A stretch of 56,860 bases of DNA from Desulfobacteraceae bacterium UBA5616 (GTDB lineage: Bacteria; Desulfobacterota; Desulfobacteria; Desulfobacterales; UBA5616): contig DIKO01000109.1 of NCBI GenBank assembly GCA_002423615.1, positions 12,841-69,700 on the forward strand. Direction: 5' to 3'. Below, piece by piece: positions 9,523 to 18,187 of the stretch. Position numbers and translations under genes: made by a program. The number at the start of each line of letters is the position of its first letter. The first letter of the stretch is position 1. The notes under the pieces are model-generated. The model saw only the letters and a program-made list of their open reading frames with translations, was not told the DNA's origin and did no database searches.

Positions 9523-10284
9523 TCATGCCTCACCGGCCGTGTGGTTCCTCAGAAAAAAATCCAGCTCGGTCTTCTGTACGGCCTTCGGATCCAGGAACTG
9601 AACGCCTATCCGCCTCATGTCCGAAACCTCCTCGGCTCCGGGCGGGGTGAAGGGAAAACTGCAAACCGTCCTGCCTTGAAGGTTCCGGATGCTGAATTGA
9701 TCCTTCATCGTAAAAATTCCCAGATCCAGGTATTCGCAGGCCGGGTCCGTGGAACCGGGGTAACACACGGAAAGTCCGCCCTCTCCGATATCCAGAAGCT
9801 TCCCCAGATGTTCTTCATTTCCGGCTTTCATGTTGACGAAAACCGTGTCCCTGGATCGGTACCGGGGGTATTTTCTCCGTTCCCCGGTTTTCCCCGCACA
9901 GGCCTTGAGAACAATGGGCCTGACCAGTTCATCGATGACATCCGGGGTCAGGACGCTCTTGGAGACATAACGGTCGGCGCCGCATTCAATGGCGGCTTTT
10001 TCATATTCTTCGCCGTTTTCATGGGACATGGCCACAATTGATGCCGAAGGAAAGGCGGCTTTTATTTTTTCAATCAGCTCCAATCCATTTTCGTCCGGCA
10101 GGGATATATCTGAAAAAATCAGGTCCGGAACGAACGAAGCGATTTTTTCAAAAGCCTGGTTTTCATTACCGGCTTCATCGATCGCATGGATGGCGGGATA
10201 CCCCGTCCGGATCAGGCTCTTTAAGGCCTGCCGGAATGTTTCGTTGTCATCGATAATGAGAATTCGGGGATTAATCGCTTTCAT
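9523..10284 (-). CDS. Response regulator with REC and PilZ domains
   Basis: The N-terminal receiver domain (residues about 6-125) has the acidic pocket (IDDN), phosphoacceptor Asp59 in FSDISLP, the switch Ser in VAMSHENG and the conserved Lys in YVSKSVL. The C-terminal part (about 135-245) is PilZ-like, with the RxxxR element RRKYPRYR and LLDIGEGGLSV where c-di-GMP-binding PilZ domains usually have (D/N)xSxxG; the Ser is Gly here, so c-di-GMP binding is not certain. It probably couples phosphorylation to motility, surface or secretion output. It is divergent from the NarL-type regulator at 10513 and has no kinase in its own direction. Confidence 0.85.
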   Translation of the reverse strand: MKAINPRILIIDDNETFRQALKSLIRTGYPAIHAIDEAGNENQAFEKIASFVPDLIFSDISLPDENGLELIEKIKAAFPSASIVAMSHENGEEYEKAAIECGADRYVSKSVLTPDVIDELVRPIVLKACAGKTGERRKYPRYRSRDTVFVNMKAGNEEHLGKLLDIGEGGLSVCYPGSTDPACEYLDLGIFTMKDQFSIRNLQGRTVCSFPFTPPGAEEVSDMRRIGVQFLDPKAVQKTELDFFLRNHTAGEA

Positions 10285-10512
10285 AAGCTTAATATCTCCC
10301 TGGGTGGTTAAAAGATCGGATCCCGTCAGCTTCGGTACTCCCTTTTTAGCAATACCTTTACAGATCGAGCGACCTGTGGTAAATACGACGTACCCTGTAT
10401 TTCACGGGGGGTAAAAACCCCATTCAATGTCACATTATTACCCGGATGACCCGCCGGAAGGATTCTGTCATCAGTAACCATTCGGTATTTATCATTATTA
10501 TGACCTTTTGCA

Positions 10513-11172
10513 ATGGACGGAAAAAAATACGCCATACTGGTGGCTGAAGACCACAAGATTCTCAGGGAAGGGCTGAAGGCGCTTTTGTCCGAAGACCCGG
10601 AATTTTCGGTGGTGTGTGAAGCCGAAGACGGTCGTGTCGCGGTCAAGCAGGCTGAGGCTTTCTGCCCGGACCTGGTTCTGATGGATCTTTCAATGCCGAA
10701 AACCGGGGGACTGGTGGCCATCCGGGAGATCAAAAGGTCAAACCCCGGCATCAAGATCGTGGTTCTCACCGTGCATGACGACGAGGAATACGTTCAGACG
10801 GCTTTGGAGGCGGGAGCGGACGGATATGTTCTCAAGGACGCCGACCGGGTCGAGCTTCTGGGCGCCATCCGTCATGTTCTGAATGGGAAGCGGTATTTAA
10901 GTCCCGGAATTTCGGCAAAGATCATCGAAGGGTATTTGTCCGGCGGGCAGAAATTGAAAACCGGAACGGCGTGGGACGATCTCACCCAAAGGGAGAGGGA
11001 AATACTGAAACTCATCGCCGAAGGCTATCAGAACAAAAAAATCGCCGATTATCTCTGCGTCAGCCTGAAAACCGTGGAAAAACACCGATCCAACCTGATG
11101 GGAAAGCTGGACCTCCACAATGCCGCGGAGCTCACCGCCTATGCTTTGAAAAAAGGCCTTGTCGTCCGATAG
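10513..11172 (+). CDS. NarL/LuxR-family response regulator
   Basis: 219-residue two-domain transcription factor. The receiver domain has AEDH, Asp58 in VLMDLSMP, Thr in VVLTVHD and Lys in YVLKDAD. The C-terminal LuxR helix-turn-helix contains LTQREREILKLIAEGYQNKKIADYL and the recognition region SLKTVEKHR. It is convergent with the HisKA_3-type kinase at 11209-14079, which is the kinase class that pairs with NarL regulators, so these two are the likely partners. No Shine-Dalgarno is evident before the ATG. Confidence 0.9.
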   Translation: MDGKKYAILVAEDHKILREGLKALLSEDPEFSVVCEAEDGRVAVKQAEAFCPDLVLMDLSMPKTGGLVAIREIKRSNPGIKIVVLTVHDDEEYVQTALEAGADGYVLKDADRVELLGAIRHVLNGKRYLSPGISAKIIEGYLSGGQKLKTGTAWDDLTQREREILKLIAEGYQNKKIADYLCVSLKTVEKHRSNLMGKLDLHNAAELTAYALKKGLVVR

Positions 11173-11208
11173 AAAATCTCCGGCCGAACCTGTCTATAAC
11201 TTCCAGGT

Positions 11209-14079
11209 CTATATCTTCCAGGTCACAGTGAGCGTGGTTCCCCGGACAGGGGAGGAAACAATGGAAAAAACGCCGCCGGAAAGACGGGCTCTTTCTTCCA
11301 TGGTATTAAGCCCGATCCCTTTTTCCATGGGCTCGGTCCGCCCGGACACTTCATCGACATCAAACCCCGCCCCGTTATCGTAAATTTTAAGTTCCAGGCT
11401 ATCCCGGAACCGGTTCAGCAAAACCGAGGCCCGGGTTGCCCGGCTGTGCTTGGAGATGTTGTTCATCGCCTCCTGCATTATTCTGAAGATGACGATATTC
11501 AAATTTTCAGGGATCTTTTCATCCGTCAAATTCACATTTTTTGCCAGCACGATGCCCGGATGGGTTTTTTCGAATTCCTGGCACAGCCACGAAACGGCTG
11601 CCTTGAGCCCCAGGTCGTCCAATATGGCGGGGCGAAGGTTTTTGATGATATTTCTCACCTCTTCCACCGATGCTTTGGCCAGAGAAAGAATCGATCTGAG
11701 GGAATTCAGGGATTCATCCGGTTTTTGTTTCTCCATCTGGGAAATCGCGGCATCGGACCAGACCTTGATGGCGCTCAGGGTCTGGGCGATGCCGTCGTGA
11801 AGTTCCTCGCCGATTCTTCTTCTTTCTTCCTCATAAGACTGTATCAGCTTCCCGGACAGATTCTTCAGCTCTTTCTCGGATCTCATGAGATTATCCTCCA
11901 GAATCTTCCGCTCCTCGATTTCATTGACCAGCAAGAGATTGGCCGCAGAAAGGGCTTCGGTTCTTTCCTGCACCCGTTGTTCCAGTTCATCCTTGGCCCT
12001 GCGAAGGTTGTCCGCCGTCTGCCAGCGATGAATCGCCAGTGCATAATACTGGGCTAGGCGCCTGACGGCTTCCACATCTTTTTCGAGGTAATCATCCTTT
12101 TTGTTGCACAGGGCGATCTGACCGAGCAATATTTCGTTAAACAACACCGGAACGGACAAAAAGTTGTGAATAGGGATATGCCCGTCCGGAAGTCCACGAT
12201 AGGATGAATGGTGTTCCGGAGAGTTGGTAAAAAACGGTTCCCGGGTATTCAGAGAATGCCCCCAGAGCCCGCGATACGACCCGTCATCCTCCTTTCGAAA
12301 TTTAATGACCCTGTTATTTCCATCATTCAATTTACATTGGTCGCCCATCATTTCCGTCAGGGTGTGGTGGATCTGGTCTCCATTAGAAGGATCTATGATG
12401 GAAACAAAGCCTTGTTCGCTCCGGGTGATCCGTTTGCCGTTCTCAAGAATTTTTTTACCGATTTCTTCCATTGAAATATCCGGTGAAATCAGCGGCACAT
12501 ACAATTCCGACAAGGCTGAACTGACCGACAGTTCCTGCAGGAGTTCATTTCGAACCCTTCTTGATTCGGTGATATCTTCTCCTGAACTCAACGTTCCGGA
12601 GATCTTCCCGGTTTCATCCGTAAGCAGGGTATTGTGCCAGGATACCAGTATTTCCTTTCCGTTCCGGCTGATGATGGAATTTTCATAATACTCGAAGGAC
12701 TTGACCGGTCCCGCCAATATGCCCTGGAAATCCGAAAGGGCCCCTTCCCTGTCCTTCTCAGGCACGAACGTGTGAAACCATTTTTTGCCCAGGATATTTT
12801 TTTCATCATATTCTAGGAGTTCGCAGCCTCTTCGGTTGATCAGGGCAACCGTCGTATCCGGGTTTAAAACAACGATGATGTTTCCCACGATATGTAGGTA
12901 GAGCCTGGCCTTGTCCCTCTCTTTGCGATATTGGAGTTCGACCTCTTTAAGATCGGTAATGTCCCTGAAAACGGCCAGTTTTGAAATGGACCCGTCGACA
13001 TGGTGAATGGGCGAATGGGTCACATGATAATACTTCCCGTCCTTCTGCCGGAAGGTTTCCTTTTTGACGGGTGTTCCTTTTTTAATTTCATCAAACTCAC
13101 AGAAGCCGCACCTCGCATCGAGGCCGTTAATGGCCTCATAACAGGGTTTCCCGATGGCGTTATATCCGGTCCGGGCGATCATCGCCGGGTTCATAAAAGA
13201 AATCGTAAAATCCGGGGAACAGATATAAACCGGATCCTGGGTCGCCTCCATCATGGAACGGTACCTGGCTTCACTCTCGCCGAGCGCGGTTTCGCTTTCT
13301 TTCAGAGTCCTGAAGAGCACATCATAGGGCCTTGCAAGGCCCGTTTCGATGATGGCCTTGTAGATCAGGTAAAAATAGAAGATTTTAATGTAATGGCCGA
13401 AAAAATTGGTGAAACTGTAGGGATGGGAATACAGCGTAAACGATATGCCGGTCATGATGTTCAACACCAATGCGGCCATGATAAAATTGAATACGCATGA
13501 ATCAAAGGATTTTCTTTCCCGGTAAAATTTCACCATGGACAGCAGGAGGATCAGGCATATCAGGTATTCGCTGATCTTCTTGAACGGAGTCAGGCCCTTT
13601 CCGGCATCGAAACAGACGGGAAATATTTCCCAGAAGAAAATGGACACGACCAACACGATGGTGAGCGCCATGTAGGCGGTAAAAACCGGTTTCCCGATGT
13701 TTTTCCGGTGGATGAAAAAAGGTGCGGCCAGGAAGGTGATGCTTTGCATATACCGGGAAGCGATCCACAACTGGGTCGGCAGGTTGGCATCGTGACCGGG
13801 GAAGACCCCCATCCCCTTGTAGGCGAGCATGTGAAGAACGTCTATGACGCCGATAAAAAGGTAGGCGATGCCGATCATCAGAAAAGCGTTGTTGTCCAGA
13901 TTGAACCGGGTATTCCAGGCGATGATGAAAATGGCCATGGAAACCGCAATTCCGAACATTTCCGCCAGGGTATGATACAGCAGGTAATTGTTGAAGCTGA
14001 TCACATAAACCCCGAGAAACATCAGCGTACCGATGACAATGGGGACGAACCAGTTTCTGTGTGGGGGTATTTTCTCCAT
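11209..14079 (-). CDS. Membrane sensor histidine kinase, MASE3-PAS-PAS-GAF-HisKA_3-HATPase
   Basis: 956 residues. About the first 250 are a MASE3-type membrane sensor with seven or so hydrophobic segments (for example FVPIVIGTLMFLGVYVISF). Two PAS domains follow (about 275-385 and 390-510). The first has an unusual CGFCEFDEIKKG insertion that could hold a redox-active cysteine pair. Then comes a GAF-like domain (about 525-690), a coiled coil, and a NarX/DegS-class kinase core with EELHDGIAQTL (phosphohistidine near residue 761) and an ATPase domain (NNISKHSRA, DNGAGF, GIGLNTMEERA). It probably phosphorylates the convergent NarL-type regulator at 10513-11172. The ligand is unknown. Confidence 0.9.
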   Translation of the reverse strand: MEKIPPHRNWFVPIVIGTLMFLGVYVISFNNYLLYHTLAEMFGIAVSMAIFIIAWNTRFNLDNNAFLMIGIAYLFIGVIDVLHMLAYKGMGVFPGHDANLPTQLWIASRYMQSITFLAAPFFIHRKNIGKPVFTAYMALTIVLVVSIFFWEIFPVCFDAGKGLTPFKKISEYLICLILLLSMVKFYRERKSFDSCVFNFIMAALVLNIMTGISFTLYSHPYSFTNFFGHYIKIFYFYLIYKAIIETGLARPYDVLFRTLKESETALGESEARYRSMMEATQDPVYICSPDFTISFMNPAMIARTGYNAIGKPCYEAINGLDARCGFCEFDEIKKGTPVKKETFRQKDGKYYHVTHSPIHHVDGSISKLAVFRDITDLKEVELQYRKERDKARLYLHIVGNIIVVLNPDTTVALINRRGCELLEYDEKNILGKKWFHTFVPEKDREGALSDFQGILAGPVKSFEYYENSIISRNGKEILVSWHNTLLTDETGKISGTLSSGEDITESRRVRNELLQELSVSSALSELYVPLISPDISMEEIGKKILENGKRITRSEQGFVSIIDPSNGDQIHHTLTEMMGDQCKLNDGNNRVIKFRKEDDGSYRGLWGHSLNTREPFFTNSPEHHSSYRGLPDGHIPIHNFLSVPVLFNEILLGQIALCNKKDDYLEKDVEAVRRLAQYYALAIHRWQTADNLRRAKDELEQRVQERTEALSAANLLLVNEIEERKILEDNLMRSEKELKNLSGKLIQSYEEERRRIGEELHDGIAQTLSAIKVWSDAAISQMEKQKPDESLNSLRSILSLAKASVEEVRNIIKNLRPAILDDLGLKAAVSWLCQEFEKTHPGIVLAKNVNLTDEKIPENLNIVIFRIMQEAMNNISKHSRATRASVLLNRFRDSLELKIYDNGAGFDVDEVSGRTEPMEKGIGLNTMEERARLSGGVFSIVSSPVRGTTLTVTWKI

Positions 14080-14104
14080 GGAAGCCTCTCTGTTTTGTGG
14101 TTCT

Positions 14105-14195
14105 GTAGGATGGGTGAAGCGGAGCGAAACCCATCAGATTACGGATACATGTACGATCAATGGTGATGGGTTTCGCTGCGCTTCACCCATCCTAC
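14105..14195. repeat. Interspersed paired-hairpin repeat, copy 4
   Basis: Begins GTAGGATGGGTGAAGCGGAG and ends GCTGCGCTTCACCCATCCTAC. Its two hairpins have clean arms (GATGGGT / ACCCATC). It lies between the two divergently transcribed histidine kinase genes, 25 bases from the start of the minus-strand one. Confidence 0.88.
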
Positions 14196-14281
14196 AATCT
14201 CCTGTGCATTTGGCAAACCCACGGAAAAAAAAACATATCATATCTTTTCAGAATTTTCCCTTCAAAATTTTCAGGCCCGGC

Positions 14282-14310
14282 TTGACATGACTCGGCCCAA
14301 CGCTTATTTT
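14282..14310 (+). promoter_or_regulatory. Candidate sigma-70 promoter for the glrK-like operon
   Basis: TTGACA (14282-14287), a 17-base spacer and TATTTT (14305-14310), about 110 bases upstream of the kinase start. The -35 box is perfect and the -10 matches four of six positions. Confidence 0.5.
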
Positions 14311-14422
14311 TATCACATTGTGGTATATTATGGACTGAACCGGTTATCAGGACCTGAAGGCGCTGCATGTGTTCGCAGGGGATAGATTTTAAATTTTCAC
14401 TGGGGAAAGGCCATTCGAGCAG

Positions 14423-15904
14423 ATGAAATTTTCGCCGTACCTGATGAAATTCACCATTTTCGACAGGCTTTTGATGGGTTATATCGCCATCATGGTGCTG
14501 GTCTTTGCCCAGGGGTTTTATACCGTTTGGAACCTCAGGCAAAGCCACCACCTGATCCAGGCCATCGACACCGTGGATGGAACGGCCATACGGCTTTCCG
14601 AGAGGCTGATCGAGGACCTGTTTTCCCAGTTCGCTTTCGGAGAAAAATATCTGCTTTCCGGAGACGCGGATTATTTAAACCGGTTCGAAACGCTGACGGA
14701 AGATACTCTCCGGAGAATGGAGGATCTTGAAAAACTGGCGGGACCGCGAGGGCCTTCAAACGTTTCTAACGTGAGCGGACTTTATGACCGTTATGTGACC
14801 CTGTTTCATGAAGAAGCGGAACTGGTCAGGCGGCACGCCGTCTATTCTCGGGAATCTCATGACCGCCGTAAGGAAATCATCACCGACGGCCTATCCGGTC
14901 AACTCAAACAAATCATCCAGGATTTCAAATCTTTGAGGAATGAAAAGATCGCCACTTCCGGTCAAATCCTCCACAAGGTCTATAATTTTACATTCGGCAT
15001 GGCGGGGTTCATCATTCTCATCGGCGCTCTGGTCTCCATTTACAACACCAGGAGCATCAACGGCCCCATCTTGATCCTTAAACACAAAACCCGGGAAATT
15101 TCCGAAGGCAACTTCGATGTGAGGGCGGTTGTCCGGTCTCCCCCTGAAATCGCCGAATTGGATCATGATTTCACACGGATGTGTGAAAGGCTCAAAGAAC
15201 TCGAAGACATGAAAAGCAACTTTGTCAGCCATGTATCCCATGAACTGCGAACCCCTCTGACCGTGATCAAGGAAGCGTCGAGCATGCTTCTGGAGGATAT
15301 TTTCCGGAATCATCACCGGAAACGGCATGAACTCTCTTCCATCATTCATGAGGAATGCGACCGGTTGATCATGGCGGTCAACCGGATCCTGGATCTTTCC
15401 CGGATGGAGGCGAAGATGATGCCGTTTGATTTCACGGAATGCGATGTCAAAACCCTGATACAAAAATGCGTATCCAAAATGAGCCCCCTCATGGAACGGA
15501 AAAACATCGACGTCGAGGTCCGGGTTTCAGAGACTCTCCCCTTCGCGGCAATGGATCCCCATCAGATTGAACAGGTGATGGAAAACCTGCTGGGAAACGC
15601 TTTGAAGTACACCCCGGATAACGGACTCATCTCGGTCCGGGGGGAACTTCTGGAAAAGGACCCCGATTACATGAAGATATCCGTATCGGACAATGGCGCG
15701 GGCATCGCCGGAAAGGACCTGAAAAAAATTTTCGATAAATTTCACAGAATAGATAACGGCAGGGGAACGATCAGGGGAACGGGCCTGGGGCTTGCCATCG
15801 TCAAGCATATCATCGATTCCCATGGAGGAAAAATATGGGCGGAAAGTATCGAAGGAAAAGGCAGCACTTTTTATTTCACCTTGCCGGTGCATTCTTCATC
15901 CTGA
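14423..15904 (+). CDS. glrK: Sensor histidine kinase of the GlrK/QseE type
   Basis: 493 residues. Transmembrane helices at about 14-32 and 190-208 enclose a periplasmic all-helical sensor region. Then come a HAMP domain, HisKA with HVSHELRTPL and a HATPase domain (NLLGNALKYTPD, DNGAGI, GTGLGLAIVKHI). The gene order kinase, small lipoprotein, sigma-54 response regulator is that of enteric glrK-qseG-glrR, and I name it on that basis plus domain order; direct orthology is inferred. The last 70 bases overlap the lipoprotein gene. In enterobacteria the system senses envelope stress or host signals; the signal here is unknown. Confidence 0.82.
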   Translation: MKFSPYLMKFTIFDRLLMGYIAIMVLVFAQGFYTVWNLRQSHHLIQAIDTVDGTAIRLSERLIEDLFSQFAFGEKYLLSGDADYLNRFETLTEDTLRRMEDLEKLAGPRGPSNVSNVSGLYDRYVTLFHEEAELVRRHAVYSRESHDRRKEIITDGLSGQLKQIIQDFKSLRNEKIATSGQILHKVYNFTFGMAGFIILIGALVSIYNTRSINGPILILKHKTREISEGNFDVRAVVRSPPEIAELDHDFTRMCERLKELEDMKSNFVSHVSHELRTPLTVIKEASSMLLEDIFRNHHRKRHELSSIIHEECDRLIMAVNRILDLSRMEAKMMPFDFTECDVKTLIQKCVSKMSPLMERKNIDVEVRVSETLPFAAMDPHQIEQVMENLLGNALKYTPDNGLISVRGELLEKDPDYMKISVSDNGAGIAGKDLKKIFDKFHRIDNGRGTIRGTGLGLAIVKHIIDSHGGKIWAESIEGKGSTFYFTLPVHSSS

Positions 15905-16455
15905 GCCTGTCGGCATGTACTCACTTAACCGGCATAATTCAGGAGAGCTCCCATATTGACAAGGCGAACCGGTTCATCCAAAAAAAGGATTTTACATCGG
16001 CTGCGGCGAAAAATGAGATTGCCCTGTCTGCGCCCCTTATGACGCAGACGGATGTCGTCCTTTTTCAGAAGGGATTGATCCAGGGGCACCCCGAAAACCC
16101 GGAAAGAGACCTCACAAAGGCTGAAGACCAGTTTAAGGGATTGATGGAGATTTATCCCGGTAGCACGCTTTCGATCGCAGGAGAGATACTGATTCATGCC
16201 TTTAAAGAAATTGAATCCCTGTCCGACAGGGAGGAAATATTGCCCTGCGCCTATGAGGAAATTGAATCTCTGGGAGATAAAATCGAAGAAAAAAAATATT
16301 CCGAATATCTTTACCGGGAAAAGATAAACCGTCAGGATCTCCGGATTAAAGCCTTAAGCAAAGAAATCGAGGACCTGAAACAACAGATGGAATACTTTAA
16401 GGTCATTGACATCAACATGGACCAAAAGAAACAAAAGGAAATAACGGAACCATGA
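15835..16455 (+). CDS. QseG-like outer-membrane lipoprotein between kinase and regulator
   Basis: 206 residues. A basic N-terminus and hydrophobic stretch end in the lipobox LSAC, predicting acylation at Cys28. The mature part has a short helical-repeat look (SHIDKANRFIQKKDFTSAA) and a C-terminal coiled coil (about 165-195). Similarity to QseG/YfhG is by position and architecture, not by clear sequence identity. In the enteric system the lipoprotein helps signalling through the QseE kinase, so an accessory sensor role is reasonable. The start lies 70 bases inside glrK and the stop overlaps the glrR start (ATGA), indicating tight coupling. The real start could be slightly downstream, but the basic n-region favours this one. 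Confidence 0.7.
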   Translation: MGGKYRRKRQHFLFHLAGAFFILSLSACTHLTGIIQESSHIDKANRFIQKKDFTSAAAKNEIALSAPLMTQTDVVLFQKGLIQGHPENPERDLTKAEDQFKGLMEIYPGSTLSIAGEILIHAFKEIESLSDREEILPCAYEEIESLGDKIEEKKYSEYLYREKINRQDLRIKALSKEIEDLKQQMEYFKVIDINMDQKKQKEITEP

Positions 16456-17828
16456 AAGAATCTTCAGGGAACATTCGTATTCTTGCCGTGGATGATGATA
16501 AAAACATCCTTAAAATCCTTAAAATGCGTCTGGAAGCCCGGGGATACCGTGTTCTTACTGCGGAAACGACGGAAACAGCCCTGTCCGTGGCCCTCGAGCA
16601 TCCCTGTGATCTGGCGCTCGTGGATTTGAAGCTCTCCCGTGAAAGCGGCATCGAACTCATGGCCCGCCTTCATCAGATCAATCCCGAAATGCCGATCATC
16701 ATCCTGACGGCCCATGGTACCGTGGACAGCGCGGTTACGGCCATGCGGAACGGGGCTTACAGTTATATTCAGAAACCTTTCGATCACAGGGACCTCCTGC
16801 TGCAGATCGAAAAATGCCTGGAAGGCAGACAGATACTGAAGGACGTGAACGCCCTTCAGCCGATCCTGGAACAGAAATTCGGCCTGGAAAAGGTAATCGG
16901 CAAAAGCGAAAAATTGCAACAGGTGCTGGGGCAGGCGGTTCAGGCGGCGGCTACCGATTCCAGTGTATATATTGAAGGCGAGAGCGGAACGGGAAAGGAA
17001 ATGATCGCAAGGATCGTACATGCCGCAAGTCCTCGTAAAAACAGCCCGTTTGTGGTGATCAACTGCGCCGCCATACCGGAAACCCTTTTCGAAAGCGAGC
17101 TGTTCGGGTTCGAGAAAGGGGCTTTTACCGGAGCCGAATACAAGAAAGAGGGGTTGTTCGCCAGAGCCGACGGCGGCTCCTTTTTCCTGGATGAAATTTC
17201 GGAAATGCCCTTGTTCATGCAGACCAAGATGCTCCGGGTACTCCAGGAAAAAGAATTTTACCCCCTTGGGGGAAACAGGCTGATCAAAGTGGACACCCGT
17301 GTCGTTTCAACTTCCAACAGGAATTTGGAGGCCGCGGTGGAAAACGGAAATTTCAGGGAAGACCTTTATTACCGCATTCACGTCATTGTCATCAAACTTC
17401 CGCCCCTTCGGGAAAGAAAAGAGGATATCCCCCTGCTCGCCGACTTTTTTCTGAAAAGATTTGCCAGAAAAAACGGCAAAAACATCAAAGGGTTTTCCAC
17501 GGAAGCCATGCAGCGGCTGTCGCTTCATAACTGGCCGGGAAATATCAGGGAACTTAAAAATGAGGTGGAATCGGCCGTCGTCATGGCGAAAAAAGACGTC
17601 ATCACGGAAGAGGACCTCCTTCGCGGCAGGAAGGACACCATTGAACCCTTTAAGTCGTTTAAAAATGCCAAAGCCGATTTCGAGAAAAAATATCTGCTCC
17701 GGCTCATGGACCACACCGGCGGCAACATGACCCAGGCCGCGGACCTGTCCGGAAAATACCGGGCGGACCTCTACCAGTTGTTTAAAAAATATGGCATGAA
17801 CCCCTCCGCGTACCGAAAAAATCCATAG
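16452..17828 (+). CDS. glrR: Sigma-54-dependent response regulator of the GlrR/QseF type
   Basis: 458 residues in the order receiver, AAA+ activator, Fis-type DNA-binding domain. Asp58 in ALVDLKL is the phosphorylation site. Walker A is GESGTGKE, the sigma-54 contact loop GAFTGA is intact (EKGAFTGAEYKK), and Walker B is GGSFFLDEISEM. The C-terminus (GGNMTQAADLSGKYRADLYQLFKK) is the helix-turn-helix. The short Fis domain with a RADLYQLLKK-like helix is characteristic of GlrR. Only about 40 bases after its stop comes a near-consensus sigma-54 promoter (17869-17884) in front of a decaheme cytochrome, the obvious target candidate. Confidence 0.9.
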   Translation: MKESSGNIRILAVDDDKNILKILKMRLEARGYRVLTAETTETALSVALEHPCDLALVDLKLSRESGIELMARLHQINPEMPIIILTAHGTVDSAVTAMRNGAYSYIQKPFDHRDLLLQIEKCLEGRQILKDVNALQPILEQKFGLEKVIGKSEKLQQVLGQAVQAAATDSSVYIEGESGTGKEMIARIVHAASPRKNSPFVVINCAAIPETLFESELFGFEKGAFTGAEYKKEGLFARADGGSFFLDEISEMPLFMQTKMLRVLQEKEFYPLGGNRLIKVDTRVVSTSNRNLEAAVENGNFREDLYYRIHVIVIKLPPLRERKEDIPLLADFFLKRFARKNGKNIKGFSTEAMQRLSLHNWPGNIRELKNEVESAVVMAKKDVITEEDLLRGRKDTIEPFKSFKNAKADFEKKYLLRLMDHTGGNMTQAADLSGKYRADLYQLFKKYGMNPSAYRKNP

Positions 17829-17868
17829 GTTTTCGAAAAATCGCCGCGTGAATGGGAATTCCCTGATT

Positions 17869-17884
17869 TGGCACCGCTGGTGCA
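17869..17884 (+). promoter_or_regulatory. Sigma-54 (-24/-12) promoter upstream of the decaheme cytochrome
   Basis: TGGCACCGCTGGTGCA matches the consensus TGGCACG-N4-TTGCA at all but two positions, with GG and GC dinucleotides at exact spacing. It lies about 300 bases upstream of the cytochrome start and immediately after the sigma-54 activator gene. Confidence 0.8.
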
Positions 17885-17907
17885 GGAAAATCCCTCCACC
17901 TGCAATC

Positions 17908-17925
17908 ATGCCGATTACTCGGCAT
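17908..17925. other. Perfect 7-4-7 inverted repeat just after the predicted transcription start
   Basis: ATGCCGA-TTAC-TCGGCAT, about 25 bases beyond the -12 element. It could be an operator or a 5'-leader hairpin for the cytochrome transcript. The rest of the 17829-18187 leader is AT-rich with no gene that I can support. Confidence 0.5.
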
Positions 17926-18187
17926 AATTCATCGATATATTCCCGGTTTTTTCAAAATCGAGAAGGAAAAACCCTACATCCCATCGATGTCCGTTCACCT
18001 GCAAAACCTCTCACGAAAATGTTTTCCCGAATAATTTCAATAAATAAAATATTTTTTCCACCAACGGCACGGCAATTGCTTTAAGGAGTCATGCCGGAAC
18101 CCTTTACATAACTCCAGGGGTATTGGTTTGGAAAAAACGAAGGATTCGACTTTGCAGGAAAGAACAACATTTTCAGGGAGGCAACAG

